DNA of 64,000 nucleotides, from the NCBI GenBank assembly GCA_030407085.1, contig CM059587.1, positions 31,283,001-31,347,000 on the forward strand. Direction: 5' to 3'. This DNA is from Trichopria drosophilae. Taxonomy: Eukaryota > Arthropoda > Insecta > Hymenoptera > Diapriidae. Below the pieces are notes generated by a model. It was not told the origin of the DNA and searched no databases. It saw nothing but the letters and a program-made list of their open reading frames with translations. Every line of letters starts with the position of its first letter. Position 1 is the stretch's first letter. The translations under genes and the position numbers were made by a program. Below are positions 25,186 to 38,157 of this stretch, piece by piece.

Positions 25186-25424
25186 CAGTAAAGTCCCTGT
25201 GTAATTGCGTCCCGCTATATTTACGTACCAGCTTATTTTCCCGCTTTCGTATCATTATTTTTACGTGTGGCCACACTCTTTTTCTACCCCTTTGCGGGTT
25301 GGGGCCTCAGGTAGGCCTGCTGTGATGTCACGAACATAATGCGACAAAGAGGAGTGGGAGTAGCGGTGTTCCCCTTCTTTTGGTAAATATAACGGGGCAG
25401 GAAGGGAAGGCGAAGAGTCTACTG
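25186..25424. mobile_element. TA-flanked MITE (Tc1/mariner-like ends)
   Basis: Starts CAGTAAAGTCCC and ends GAGTCTACTG, flanked on both sides by TA. Subterminal TCCCGCTATATTTACGTACC on the left mirrors GGTAAATATAACGGGG on the right. Length 239 bp and no coding capacity. TA duplication and the CAGTA end fit the Tc1/mariner superfamily; the source transposon is not in the window. Confidence 0.75.
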
Positions 25425-25426
25425 TA

Positions 25427-25462
25427 TTCGGCTCTTAACCAATTGAGCTAAATGTAGCGTCC
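25427..25462 (-). other. tRNA 5'-half-like sequence (box A, D-arm)
   Basis: On the minus strand TTTAGCTCAATTGGTTAAGAG has the form of a tRNA D-arm with an A box (stem GCTC/GAGC). No anticodon arm or T-arm with a B box follows; a MITE begins immediately beyond. It may be a tRNA or SINE fragment cut by the insertion, or chance similarity. Confidence 0.35.
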
Positions 25463-26389
25463 AGAAATATGTTTGCCTATATAACTTATTACACCTGTCT
25501 TATCAATATACCACAGCTTCGTTAGATACATCAGCATGTGTCTTTTTAGTTAATATCATTTAGTTTGCTACGCATTTGGTACGGAATACACACTGAGAAG
25601 AGTGTATGTTTGTCAGTTAATATATTAAATTAATGGGAAGAAGCATATATCAATAATTAACATATTCTCGTAATTGTTGATATGTTACATTAAATATTAA
25701 TGCATTTTCAAGGACATTTTTTCAGTGTATACTTTTATATAGAACGGTAGTTCATAACTAGTGCATGAAGTGCCATTAATATTTTTTATGTAATTTTTAT
25801 GAAATCCTCAAGGGACTGGCACTTCCTATGCTTCACCGTGTTAGTTATGTTATCACATTCTGTTGCCAGCAAATAATTCCGTGCCGTGATGCTAGTATAA
25901 ACCCCCCATCCAAATGCTTCGCATTCACCAACGCCATTTACATAAATACTACTTAATATTAAAAATCTGTGAAACGGAGTGTATTGAGTTGCTTGATGCC
26001 GTCGAAAAAGTATTGCAAACAATGTTTTGCTACAACACTCACATTGGATCTAAAAAGTGTCACCGATTGAAATAGACTTTTCTTAAAAAATGAAAATGCT
26101 GATACGAGCATTTTGAACTTCCCAAACTCTCTCAATCTTAAACGTAATTGATTGCCACACCTTCCTCTAGATGTATTATATATATATCGTTGCTATATAA
26201 TTAGATATATAATTATATATACTAATGTTTACATTTTAGGTTAAATTCCAGATTTTAAGTTGGGTAGAAATAATCCTAACCGCTAAACATTCAGAATCCG
26301 GAATTCATCAGGTGGTTGAGAACGTCGCAGAACAACAATTCTGTCTTGGAGAAAAATCAATAAATTGCGAACTCGTCAATTAAGAATCG

Positions 26390-27380
26390 CAACATCTCCC
26401 TCGAAAGCTCAAGGACTCCTTTCTCGTTTGATCTTTCTTTTTTCGCCCTCGCCCTTCTTGTCGATTACCTGTGCGATTCGGTAGTTTCGATAACGCATTC
26501 CCATTAGCTGGAAAATATGCCTGGAACGGCTCGAACGAGGAATCTCCAGGCAAGCATGTTTGCAAGCTCGCAAGCTCTCGAGCCTCTCGAGAACGGTACG
26601 GGGAAATAAGGGCCGTAATAGTGACACTGAGAATCTCAAGTGTCGACCGTCGGTAAAGTTCCTGTGTCGGGGCGCGTTTGCGCGCCAGAAGCTCCAAGAA
26701 GGCCGGAGCTTGTCGGAGCTTTGAACATTGTCGTCACCAGTCGAACGTTGCCCGGTCAAAGCTTCGGGTCGCGCAGTTGCGCACAAACGTTGCCACCGGC
26801 AAAATCCGCGAGAGCTTTCCCGCAATTCCCGAGCATTGCAGTAAAATTCGATTCCCGGAGCTTCTTCGAGATTAATACAAAGTTCCTAGCCGAGAACACA
26901 CCTTGTTGCGCTTAGAGCTTTTTCAGTAGCGCGAACGTCAACTACGGTGGTTGTCGGTGGTGACCGTTTGGGGTTGATCGAAAGGCGTTGGGAGCTTTTA
27001 AGGTTAGGCTTCTTTCACGGGGTTAATGGTGCTGAGGCTCGGGTAACGGGTTTTCGCGGGGGTGTTTTGCGAGTGTCCTTGAAGTCGATACGGCGTGCGG
27101 GTGAAACATGGCGGAGAGCTGATGCGGGGGAGCTTTCGGCTCCGGTACAACGCCAGTAGCGCGAGACGAACTTTCCGACGTCGAGGGGAGGATGTGAGAA
27201 TTCTACCATGAAGGTGATCAGTTTAACGGTTTTTTCACCCCAATGTGTTAAATGTACAAAGAGTAGCTTTCAGTGTTTCGTGTTGGTCAGAATCGTTGAA
27301 ATCCGATGCTACGTTTCCCATGGTGTTCGCGAGTGCGTGGGTGTGTGCGCGCGTTAATTTCGCGCGTTTCCTACTCTGTT
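26390..27380. promoter_or_regulatory. CpG-dense GC-rich island, candidate promoter/5' UTR region
   Basis: About 1 kb that is conspicuously GC-rich and CpG-rich in a strongly AT-rich neighbourhood (for example GGGGCGCGTTTGCGCGCC near 26675, GCGCGAGACGAAC near 27156, and many CGAGC and GCGCG words). Open frames occur on both strands but overlap each other, look compositionally biased and match no family, so they are treated as composition shadows. The segment resembles an insect housekeeping promoter with 5' UTR. A donor-like GTCG|GTAAAG occurs near 26652 and a TCAGT initiator-like word near 26925. Direction of transcription cannot be fixed; the + strand dipeptidase 20 kb downstream is one possible target. 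Confidence 0.5.
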
Positions 27381-28688
27381 GAGAATCAGAGCTTACAGGA
27401 TAACATCCAAATAATATATTATTGTTTTAATATCATCGTTGCATTTCAAAAGTTGCAATTACAAATTCATCAAAAATTGCTAATGGTCTATAATAATTTC
27501 AAAAGAAAACATTGCCTTTCCACATAATAGGGATTTCTAAATAATTCTGATGATATTAGTATAGTTCTTCGTCTTTTTATGGTATATTTAACATAAATAA
27601 TGATGCTATCATTCTTAATAACAATACTCTTATTAAATATGTCAAACCAACGTCAAAATAATTAACCGCGATAAAATAATTATTAAAATCACATTCTTAG
27701 GGGAGTATTATTGTATTTCTATATTTATTTTGATATTTCGCAAGTTTTTTGAGTCACTGATTATAAATCCGAATTCGCTATTTAAAAATCACTCCTCCAA
27801 TCAAATGTGCTTTCTTGGCAAAATGTCACAAGAACGAGAAACTGTTCTTTGTTTCACTCTTTGTCTGCATCAAAATCTTGATTTTTACACCAAGATACAA
27901 ATACTATTATAAGAAAATAACTACTAATTACTTGTTTATTTATCAAATATTTTTGTGTGTTTTTTCAAATTTAATCTCCAACTATATTTTATCCTTTACT
28001 TTGATTTTTGAATTTCTCATTTTTAATATCTGAGACTGGATTCGAAATCAGCAACCTAAAATGTGTTCATAACCGAATTTATTTAAAAGATCCACCTTTT
28101 TTTCATTATTAATTATTTGTATACCGTGCTCTTCTAACTTGTTCTATAAAAATCCAGTGTTTCAGTAAAAAATACGAGAGCGTCTAGAGCTTAAAATATT
28201 CATGCTGCAAAGAAAACAAAATAAAAAAAGGAGTGTGCCACTCCTGTGACGTCTGGCCATATTCCTATGCTTTTTAACCAAATTTATTAAAATATTTCAA
28301 TATTCTTTCATAAAGCAACTGCAATAAATAGAAATATTACGAAAATGACATATTTGTTATTTTTAAAGTATGGTTTGTGTCTAACGAGCTTTAGTCTTAG
28401 ACATATTGCGTATTTCAAATAATGCTAACTGTGCGTTTTATTAATAGTTATTCGTGTGACAAAATATCTTTCTTATCAATAATTTAATACGCACTTTCTT
28501 AGTTTATTTTATCAGTTAAAAAATACAGTAATAGTAATAAAATAATGTCAGATTGTTATTTATATAATTTTACTTATATTTTGGTCATATGTTTTTTCTA
28601 TTATGAGGATGATATTGATATGGTGATTATCGGTGGTATATTAGGTGATATTCGGGTTATGGAAACAATTAATTAAGCTAAAGAATTC

Positions 28689-28794
28689 CCTGGTAGAAAT
28701 TTGTCCAGTTTTGTGTTACGCTGTCCAGTTTCCCTATACCTTTAATATGTAAAATAAGTAAAATGACCAAAAACTGGACATAAACTAGATTCCC
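28689..28794. mobile_element. Small MITE, CCTRGTAGAAA family, copy 1
   Basis: CCTGGTAGAAATTTGTCCAG at the left and AAAACTGGACATAAACTAG at the right. Shares the centre CCTATACCTTTAATATG with 38054-38157, so these two form a subfamily. Confidence 0.65.
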
Positions 28795-31700
28795 TTTATA
28801 CCATAGTTAACTACAGTCCAACTTATTACAATAGAATGAAAAATCTTTAGAATTTACACTCTTTTATAGGGAAATATGTTTCGATTCGCACCGATATTAC
28901 CAATATTTTAGTGCTAACACACCACGTTTGCATGATTGTTCTGAATTTTAAATTTGAGTGCTAAAAACTTTCAAAGAAAAACGTATATTCTTTTTTTCCA
29001 CCGTTATGAAATCTTGATTAATTTATTACGTCGAGTGCATGTGATTATTGAATTAAAACGTATGGAACAACAAATAATTCAAAGAATTGTTAGTATTTCA
29101 TTTTGTTATATTAGGCTGCCATATTTGCTTTCCCACGTGCAAATCTAAGTACATTTTTTAATTCATTTTTAACTCGTTTTTCCATACTTTCATTCAGTGT
29201 CTAAAAAAACCTCACGCGTTGAAGGATGTTATCGGATTTATCTACCGCTCATTATTATTATTTTGAGCTATATGTCCAATGGTCCAATGGATGGTTTATT
29301 AATGCATGGAATTGCATTTATAAAATGCATGAATTATTTCAAATACAATAAAAAAATTATACGATAGAATACTATTTTTAACCAGAAAATGTCTATATCT
29401 TCTAGTCTGTTAACCGGTTTTTAAAATGAGAATACATAATTGCATATTGCGAGGAAGGTGTTAAAAAGCACGGAATTTGTAAAGTTTCGTGCAGGTATTA
29501 ACCAACTTTGAAACTTTTACAGAATTTTTGACACGGATATTCGTTTTGTAGTTCGCTGTAACAATAGTTTATTATTCATAATTTAATTTTGATATAAACG
29601 AACAAAACTATTTATATATTCACTACTCATTATTATATCAAACGTTCATTATTATTAATTATTATAATAAATCGTGGAATTAATGGGTCACTGTGATAAA
29701 ATTTAAAGCTGTTTGATCATTTTATTATTAATTTCCCTCCAATTGAGGTTTCGATTTCCCACACAATTTTTCAATAAAAATACATGTTTACATATTTATT
29801 TATATTATGGTTTTAAATAGAGTTGAAAACATTTAATAATATTTTACTTTTTTGAAATTTCAAATTTCAACGATTTATTTTATTTATTAATGAAACGATC
29901 GGGAAATTTATTATACAATTATAATCTAAATTTATAGTAACACAAAAATAATAAAATTTGTAATCTGTATTTTTCAAATGACAAAACTTTTACTATTTCT
30001 TAGGTTGATTACAAGAATAATTAAGACTCGATGAATTATTAACCTGACCAATTTTTCTGTTCCTCTTCAAAACAATATTTCTATTAATTGATTGTAGTAA
30101 TTTATATATACTAAATATGAATCTAACATTTAATTACTTATAAATTAGTACATGTATGTTACAATTTGCAATCATTCTAATTTTTTCCTGATGGTACTTT
30201 GACACTGGACGAAATTTTCCTTCCAACTAAAATCTGTGAATTAAACTACAATAATACAAAGAAAATAAGGCTTTGCTGGCTTATCCAATATGTATTAATG
30301 CTTATAAGCTAGACTGTAGGCCTAACTACTTATTTGTTGGGACAGTCAACTCTTTTTTTCTGTCCAATATGAGTAAAACCTTAACAATTGAAAGAAACGT
30401 AAGCAAACCAAAATAAAGTAATTTGGAAGATTTCTTAATTACGAAGAATTAGAATTTATATCTATCATTTAAATCCGTATTTTATAACAGAAAATACAAG
30501 TATTATGAAATACAATTTAAACATACATTTAGTATTTAAAGCCACAATAATTATACTAACAAATCCAAAAAAGATACTAATGTAAAAATTAAAAAAAAAT
30601 ATAATCATATTTTTAAATAACGTAGGGGAGGAGCTACTAATGGTAATGGTAATTACTGGTCACTAATAGTTCATTACTTTTACAGAAAAGAATCATTATT
30701 TTCAAAATTTAAATGACATGAAAAAATATGCACTTGTTCACCAATTTTTTGGAATTATGAGACACTATACAAATTAAGTTTGTTGTATTACTTTTTATTG
30801 AAGACGGAAAATAAGAAAAACAAGATAATTTGTATGAAAATATGGTATTATCGCAATTAATCCAATTAGCAGTATATACGAGTATAATATCTACATTTTT
30901 AATTGAGAAACTTTTCAGTCTAAGAAATCTAGAAAAGAACTGTCAAATTTCCGTCATAAAATTTAAAAAAGCCTAAATATTGGAAAATACAAATATAAAA
31001 AAAGAGTAAAAACACGAAGAAAGTAGTGTCTTAAACATTGACTATCGATTAATTTCACTTTATGATTAATCACACTAACTGTATATTTGCCTTTGTGATT
31101 AACTTGAAAAACTGATCAAGAAAATGATCGAAAAAAAACTATTACAATTAAACATATAATTATATAATTAAACTTCTCAAATATGACGGAAGATGATGTT
31201 GTCTCACATTCATCCCTTCAAAAGTAAATACAATGATGAATTTTAATGAAAATAATTTACAATAAACAAAGTCATATTTACTTTTCTTCTTCTCAGCCAC
31301 CTAATTTTAACTTTTTGTTTTCGGAGAGCCCAAATAATATAAACCAAAACGTATTTTTTGTTGATATTATAATGATTATATATTATTTTGAAATATGTCA
31401 TTAATTACAAGCGATTGATAAATGTATGTATTGAATATAAATATTATTGTTTGACCTAACAAAATATACATTCTCCTGTTCCTTCATTGTTATTTCAGTA
31501 TTTTAATTATATTATCAATGCGGTTATCGTGTAATTGAGTTTTAATACGTATAAATTTGATTTATAATTTGAGATATTTCAGATTTCTTATTTCGTCTAT
31601 TTTGTCTTCCTATGTTTTTAAATCGACCCAATTTTTATGTTTTATGTAAAGAGAATTTTAGATGTATAATATTGAGTATGTTAAATCATTTAACCGGAGT

Positions 31701-32276
31701 AACAGAATTTTACTAAAATAAACAGACAAATTGTGCAACAGTATAAGAAATTTACGAAACTTGTAACAGAAATACAAATATGCAACAGAGAGTGAAGGTG
31801 AAGTTAGTTTGGTTTGTTGTCGCCAGGGGCAAACGCGATGTTAGCATCCCTACAAGAAGCGCCAATGATTCTTGTTGTAGGAGTGGATTTTGATTCCGGA
31901 ATAATTTTTTTCTATAGCCTCCCTTCAGTGAATAAAGCATTTCACAACCGAATATCTTAAAAACATTATGACGTTGATACGTGTGAATACAATAACAATG
32001 TATGAATAATATTTTATTAAATGCTGGAAATTTATGTGCCAGTGTTCGTTCAATAAAGTTGATATGTCTTATATAATTTATTTATGTAATTAACAACAAA
32101 TCAACTTAAATTGCAAAGAATTTACGTACATAATCATATTAAACATGTTAAATAAATTTCACGAAGTCAACAAATGTTTGTATTGAGCTTACAATTTTCT
32201 GTTACCGCAACTAAAAATTACAAAATTTTCTATCAGAAAATCATGAAACGGCAACCGCCAAAAGATGCCGTTACAT

Positions 32277-32363
32277 CCCGAGCAGAAATTTGTTCACGCC
32301 CTGATCAGGTAGTAACGCTTTTGGTCCGGTCCTGATCAGGGCCCTAATAAATTTCTACTCGGG
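32277..32363. mobile_element. MITE with CCCGAGTAGAAATTT ends
   Basis: CCCGAGCAGAAATTTGTTC at the left and AATAAATTTCTACTCGGG at the right, with a perfect subterminal CCTGATCAGG palindrome on both sides. Resembles the CCTRGTAGAAA family at its ends but has a different centre. Confidence 0.7.
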
Positions 32364-32474
32364 ATGCTTCAAAAAATATCTGAAGGAATATTTAACAGTG
32401 TATGAAAAATATTTCAATTTGTTTAAACAATACAATTGTACACAGTGAATGTAATTGAATGTAAATGAAACACC

Positions 32475-32564
32475 CCTGGTAGAAAATTAAGCCATTTTCT
32501 AGCCAGTTTTTCTGGGCTCCATTAGTTATAGCATGGCCAGAAACTGATCGCATTTTCTACTAGG
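32475..32564. mobile_element. Small MITE, CCTRGTAGAAA family, copy 2
   Basis: CCTGGTAGAAAATTAAGCC ... CGCATTTTCTACTAGG. About 90 bp, with the central TTTTTCTGGGCTCCATTAG also found in the copy at 34551. Confidence 0.75.
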
Positions 32565-34550
32565 GACATTGTCCTCTGCTTAATTGTTATTTCAAAAGTC
32601 TTTCATATTTTATGACAAAAGCAATGGACTAAAACATTGTTTTCATGAAAAAAAATATTATAAGAATATTAACAAAATATGTAAATTAATGAAACAATAA
32701 TGGGTAGTTACATGATATACAGCGGACGTGATTTTTGATGAAATGTTATGATGTAGGAACAAATCCCTCCTGAATGCCAAACAGTTGTAACTTTAAAAAT
32801 GCAAATAATTGTTTAATTTCATTGTAAATTCTATAATAAGGTCGCATGAACAAATTAATGAATCCAATTACCAAATGTACATGATTTGAGGGAAGAACGT
32901 TACAGTAAAACTCGGGTCAATTCATTGTGCAACAAATATCATGAATAATAATTCAAAATAACAAGTTGGTAGACGTATAATGGATACACGTGTGTATAAA
33001 TATCAGATAAGCTACTGATGCATGAAGGTATTCAATTATGGATTTGCAGTAGCATGTTTAGAGAGAGCAACCCTCCTGCGTTAATAAACGATGCGTTTTA
33101 TGCTGTAATTTGTTTTCATCTTCGCTTTTCATGCGTGAGCGAGCTTTGTTGTCACTATCTGTTGCATCCGATAATGTTATACAAGGCAGATAAATCGGAA
33201 ATTTAATCATACTTTCAATAACAATGCTGGTATTCGTCTTTTGAAAATAAGTTTGAATTTTGGGCAATGCTTGTTTGGAAAGTCAATAGTTTATGCAAAT
33301 TCAAATTGAACATACATTTTCAAGGAATATTGTCTTTTCTCAATTTTTCCAATCCTTTTAATACGTAAAATAATATCCTGGAAGGATGTAGCCGGATGTG
33401 AAGTTTTTGCGAAGTTGTAGGCCGCAATATGTTCTACTGCAGAGCTTCATGGAAAAAAGTTATACTACGTTCATGTTATGTGTTACTGAATTAACAATAT
33501 TACTTGTAAATTAAATGTTTATGGTTAAAATGATACTTTCAGAGAAATATATTTAATTATACTTGATAGGTTAACTTAAAGTTTCTGGCACGTAATTTGG
33601 TCAAGTATTACTTAAACCCTGAATGTTATTTAAACGTGCATTACCAATATTATAAATGAGTATTGATTTAATTTAAACAAAATAGTGCTAATCCAGACTG
33701 GGATTAAACCATACACGTACACTGAAAACAATTTCTTTGGAAGAGTTCCCATACCGTTTCGACTCAGTGTGATATTCTCGGAAAATGAAGGAGTTTACAA
33801 CTGAAATAATTAGAATACCTGCACATTTTCGTAGCCAGTACGGGAATTTATTTAGATAATAATGTAATGCATCTAAAAAATCTAGGAATATCCGCATTTT
33901 ACGAATATGTGCCGCTGATACCAGACAGTATTGGAGTTTTTCCAATTAAATTTTTCTGAGGAATATTTCAAAACACAATGTATAAAAAAAAAGACTATTT
34001 AATTTATTACAACTTAAATTTATCTAAATATAGCTTATGCATTATGAAAGAGGTATGCTTTTATTACATCATGAAAGTGGCCTTTTCATCTGTGCGATTC
34101 TATAATCAACTTTTGAAGTTATTGAATTAAGGGTTCTCTCCAGGTGCTTTTGATATTTTTTGTTATACAAGGCAGCAAATTAATAATTTCAGTTGTTTGG
34201 TCGTTATTTGTTGACTCTTATATTGTCCAAAAAATAATTTTTTGGCGCATAAAAGTCTATTGGGAAGTGTCACTACCGTCAAACGCAACATGTAAGAAAT
34301 ATTTACTCAATCGATCAAAAAACAAAAAGATTTCCAAATTATGTGAAATGTATTGGCGCTTGAACCTATTTTGGAGATAAAAAGGCGAAAATTGCAAAAA
34401 TGGCGAAAATGTGAATTTTATATAAGTTCCATTTTTACTTTTTTATCTTTAAGGAGTTCCAAATATTTGAAAACATTGCAAATAACATACAAATTAATGT
34501 TCAAACGCCCCTGAATGTTATTTACTTATAACAAAATTCATATCGTCAAC

Positions 34551-34656
34551 CCTAGTAGAAAATTAAGCCATTTTCTGGCCAGTTTTTCTGGGCTCCATTG
34601 GTTATAGCATGCGGACCAGAAAAAATGGCCATAAACTGGTCGCATTTTCTACTAGG
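34551..34656. mobile_element. Small MITE, CCTRGTAGAAA family, copy 3
   Basis: CCTAGTAGAAAATTAAGCC at the left and CGCATTTTCTACTAGG at the right, with subterminal TGGCCAGTTT mirrored by AAACTGG. Closest relative of 32475-32564, with a somewhat longer centre. Confidence 0.8.
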
Positions 34657-35181
34657 AAAGTAGTAATATACATATTTTTAAAATTTGAAATTAAAAAACG
34701 ATGATTGTTCAGAAAATGCTTATTAAGATTTGGTTTGATTTTTGAAAAATTGAACTGAATTCTTGTTTTTTTTCTAAATGGTAGGAGACTCATTTTTTAT
34801 CGTAAAAGAAAAAAGAAACGGAATAAGATTCCAGTACGGTGATAATTAAAATGCGTTTTTCTTGCTTATATTCGGCTTAGTTGTGCGAACCATATATTTG
34901 AACCAATTATTATCAAAGTTAGAAAGTTGGATTTAATGCAGACGCAGTTCATTCAACTAATAATTTATATTTCTATTAATTTTACTGTAAAGTAATACCA
35001 GATTTATTTCCTCAGTGAATATACGCACGTAAATATTATCGCCAAATATCTAATGGCTATCGAATATCTCCAAAGGATACCATCAATTATATACCTAGTG
35101 TCGCCGCTTTTAAACGCGCTTCACAAAATTCCAGTCTGCAATGGCAATTCCAACCAATATAAAGTGTCACCTAAAAAATAC

Positions 35182-35222
35182 CAAAGAACTTTATTGAGAA
35201 TTGACTAAGAATTTTCGGATTA
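35182..35222 (+). repeat. Dispersed segment shared with 54406 and 55468
   Basis: TACCAAAGAACTTTATTGAG followed by AATTGACTAAGAATTTTCGGA, close to the sequences at 55468-55503 (+) and 54406-54455 (-). Confidence 0.6.
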
Positions 35223-38053
35223 TTTTGTTTATTTCAATCAATTCTGGGCCAATTTTTCTGATCTTCTATAGGATATCATGACTGATTGGAATTGCTTTGT
35301 CTCAGTTCAAATTTTCAAAAATAGCTTGTATCATTTTTAATTTAGATTTTTAAACATAGATTACTGCCTTGTCGATTGACGACTTTATATATATAATATC
35401 GCTAGTAACTTTATAGTTACTCTGTAGGTAAAAAACTCTGTTTTAATAATCTTCGTTATTAAATTTATACCTAGATTATATTCACATATATTTTTAATTT
35501 GCTAATATTTTACTTTAAATCAATATTGGAATAGCTAATCTGTCCATTTGTGAATGGAAGATGTACGTTAAACACTTCGAAAAGACTTGTGGAATACCAC
35601 GACGTTAAGTCTCGAATCTCTTGATCTCATCTGAATCTTGATCTCTTGCCGTCTATTATCGGAAATCCGACCTAATAGGACATAATGGCATAGCTTTGAA
35701 ACGAATGATAGCAATATCGAATGTCAAAAAATTAATCAACATAGAGCACACATATATTTAAACTCTCTTCATTTTTTGTTTGGGTTTTTATTTTCATAAA
35801 ATGAATATTTCAATTAGTTAAATTTATACATCAATAAAGGTTCGGTATTCTTAAATTAAGTGAAGGTTTTAGGAAATAGAATAAAATATATTTAAAAAAT
35901 AAATTTGTTATTGGAATAAATGTTGTTAACAGTATTTCTGAAAAAACCAGTTCAGATAATGCCTATGTGTTCAGAAACTGTGAAATATGGAAATTTATAA
36001 AGTGTAAGTATTGAATTATTAATTAGAAAAGTATTGTATAGAGAAAAGATAATATATATATATAACTTCCGCCATTTTGAATAAATAATTTCGAAGTCGT
36101 AATTAGCGAAATCTAAACCCCCCAAATAGCCATTTTTATGACGTTATCACACCATCTTGGATCTTACATTTTGTATTTTGGGAAACCAACATCAGATTCC
36201 TTATTAGCGACCTCAAACATTTTTCGATAAGTAATTTTCATGAGCTTATTTTAAATATTGCAATTTGACTCATTTAAAAAAAGAAGGAAACAAACATTTA
36301 CATAGAATATACTTTGCAAAAAAATATACTTTACAAAAAATATACTTTATATATAACTTATATACCACATAAGTTTTATGAATGTAATATATAGTTTGTA
36401 CATAATTCATGTGCGATATCCATATCATACTCAATATTGTCGTCAAGAAGAACTAATTTATACCCGTCATTTTAACTTATGAAACAATAAAAATAGACCA
36501 AGACGAAAAACGAAAAAATTAGAGAAGGTTAGTCGATCAACGCTGAAATTACTGGAGCACCACAACAATTTACTCAATACAAAATCACATAGAAAACCGA
36601 ATTACGATTCGACCTCTAGAAATATACATTAATATTCCTGAATGCTTCATGAAAATAACTCGTGATGCATCATGACAAATCGATGTTGTCGAAAAATTCA
36701 TCATTACTTCTACCAAATCTTGAAATTTAAAAAAAAGATCATGTCGCAGTAAACTGCGAACCTGAAGAAGATACAAATATCATGTGCGACTTAGATTTTA
36801 TTATTATTTTTGACGTGACGTGCCTTCAGCGAGGTTCAACTGAAACTGTAAAAATAACTAATTTCTTGTCTATCATTTTTAATCATTGGTAACGTGGTCG
36901 CAACGGTTTCTTGGGTTTTAACGAGCACAAATTTGACAGTTTTTATCAAACCTCTCTAAAACGCTTGGCTCAGTTTTTCTTAAAAATCGCTACATAATAA
37001 AATGTGGAGCATCAATAAAATATCTTCTTCGTTCGTGTTCTGTGTTTTTGGTAAGAATTTGTTTTAAATTTAAGGACTTTTAGATCACCAGCAAAGGTTA
37101 CGGCAAAATTCTCGACATTGATTCGTCATGATGCAGGTGTTGCGTCCAAGATACCCCAGTATCAATTTTCGAAGTAGATTTCTAGGGCGCTGCGACTTTT
37201 TAAAATATTAGTTGGGCTTTATACATGATTTGGTTTTGTTGACATCGTTTTTGTGCTCCAGGAATTTTGACTGTGATCCACTGACCTCCTCTCTGATCTT
37301 TTCATTTTTCCATTGCATTTTAATTCGGTCTATTATAATCACTTTAATGAGTGAACGTTTTTGTTGTAAATTGGTTTTTCGTGACTGATAAAAGTATATG
37401 CAAATTATATGTATACAAAATATGTATAAACTGAAACAAAATTCGTCAAATCTGGATAGTATATAATTTATATAAAAAATTGCATAAAAAAGATATACTC
37501 CCAATTCTATATATGGACATATTTATTGTTATTTCTCGTGACCACAATTTTATATTAAACAGCACTTATTCGCAAATAAAATATTAAAAAGGTATTAAAT
37601 TCTTTGATTTTTTACAATTTTTAAACCATTTTTAGCTCCTAAATTTTTCATATTCTGAGGTTGCACATTATTATTTTTAAGGCATTGTTGGTATTTATTG
37701 GACGAAAAACCCTAACTTCTTTTAGATGATACGCAAATGATAAAATACTTAAATAATTTTTCAGTCCGTTTACTGATCAGCCATTTATCATATCTTAACT
37801 AAGCGCTACAAATTACTAAAAATCCTCGTTCAAATAAGGCAATTTAAATAAATCATCTACTACTACATCTTCTCCCAATATCTCCTGACGTCTCCCGACA
37901 TATCCCTACATTAGCACATATTTGCCGCTTTGTGTATACCACACCTCCCTTGTAATTGACCAGCCGGTTAATCGTATTCAGATATCAATAAAATGAGATC
38001 CAAAGCTGTTTCTGTTAAGGGGGGATATACCTGTAAGTTGTAAAAACTATAAA

Positions 38054-38157
38054 CCTGGTCGAAATCTGTCCAGTTTTTTGTTACATTGCCCAGTTTTCCT
38101 ATACCTTTAATATGGGAAAGATATCAGAAACTGGCCAAAAACTCATTGTCTACCAGG
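38054..38157. mobile_element. Small MITE, CCTRGTAGAAA family, copy 4
   Basis: CCTGGTCGAAATCTGTCCAG at the left; CTGGCCAAAAACTCATTGTC then TACCAGGG at the right. Same centre as 28689-28794. Confidence 0.65.

Noticed and set aside
26380..27209. Several overlapping open frames on both strands in the GC-rich island
   Set aside because: High GC lowers stop frequency; the frames overlap, show biased composition and match no family.
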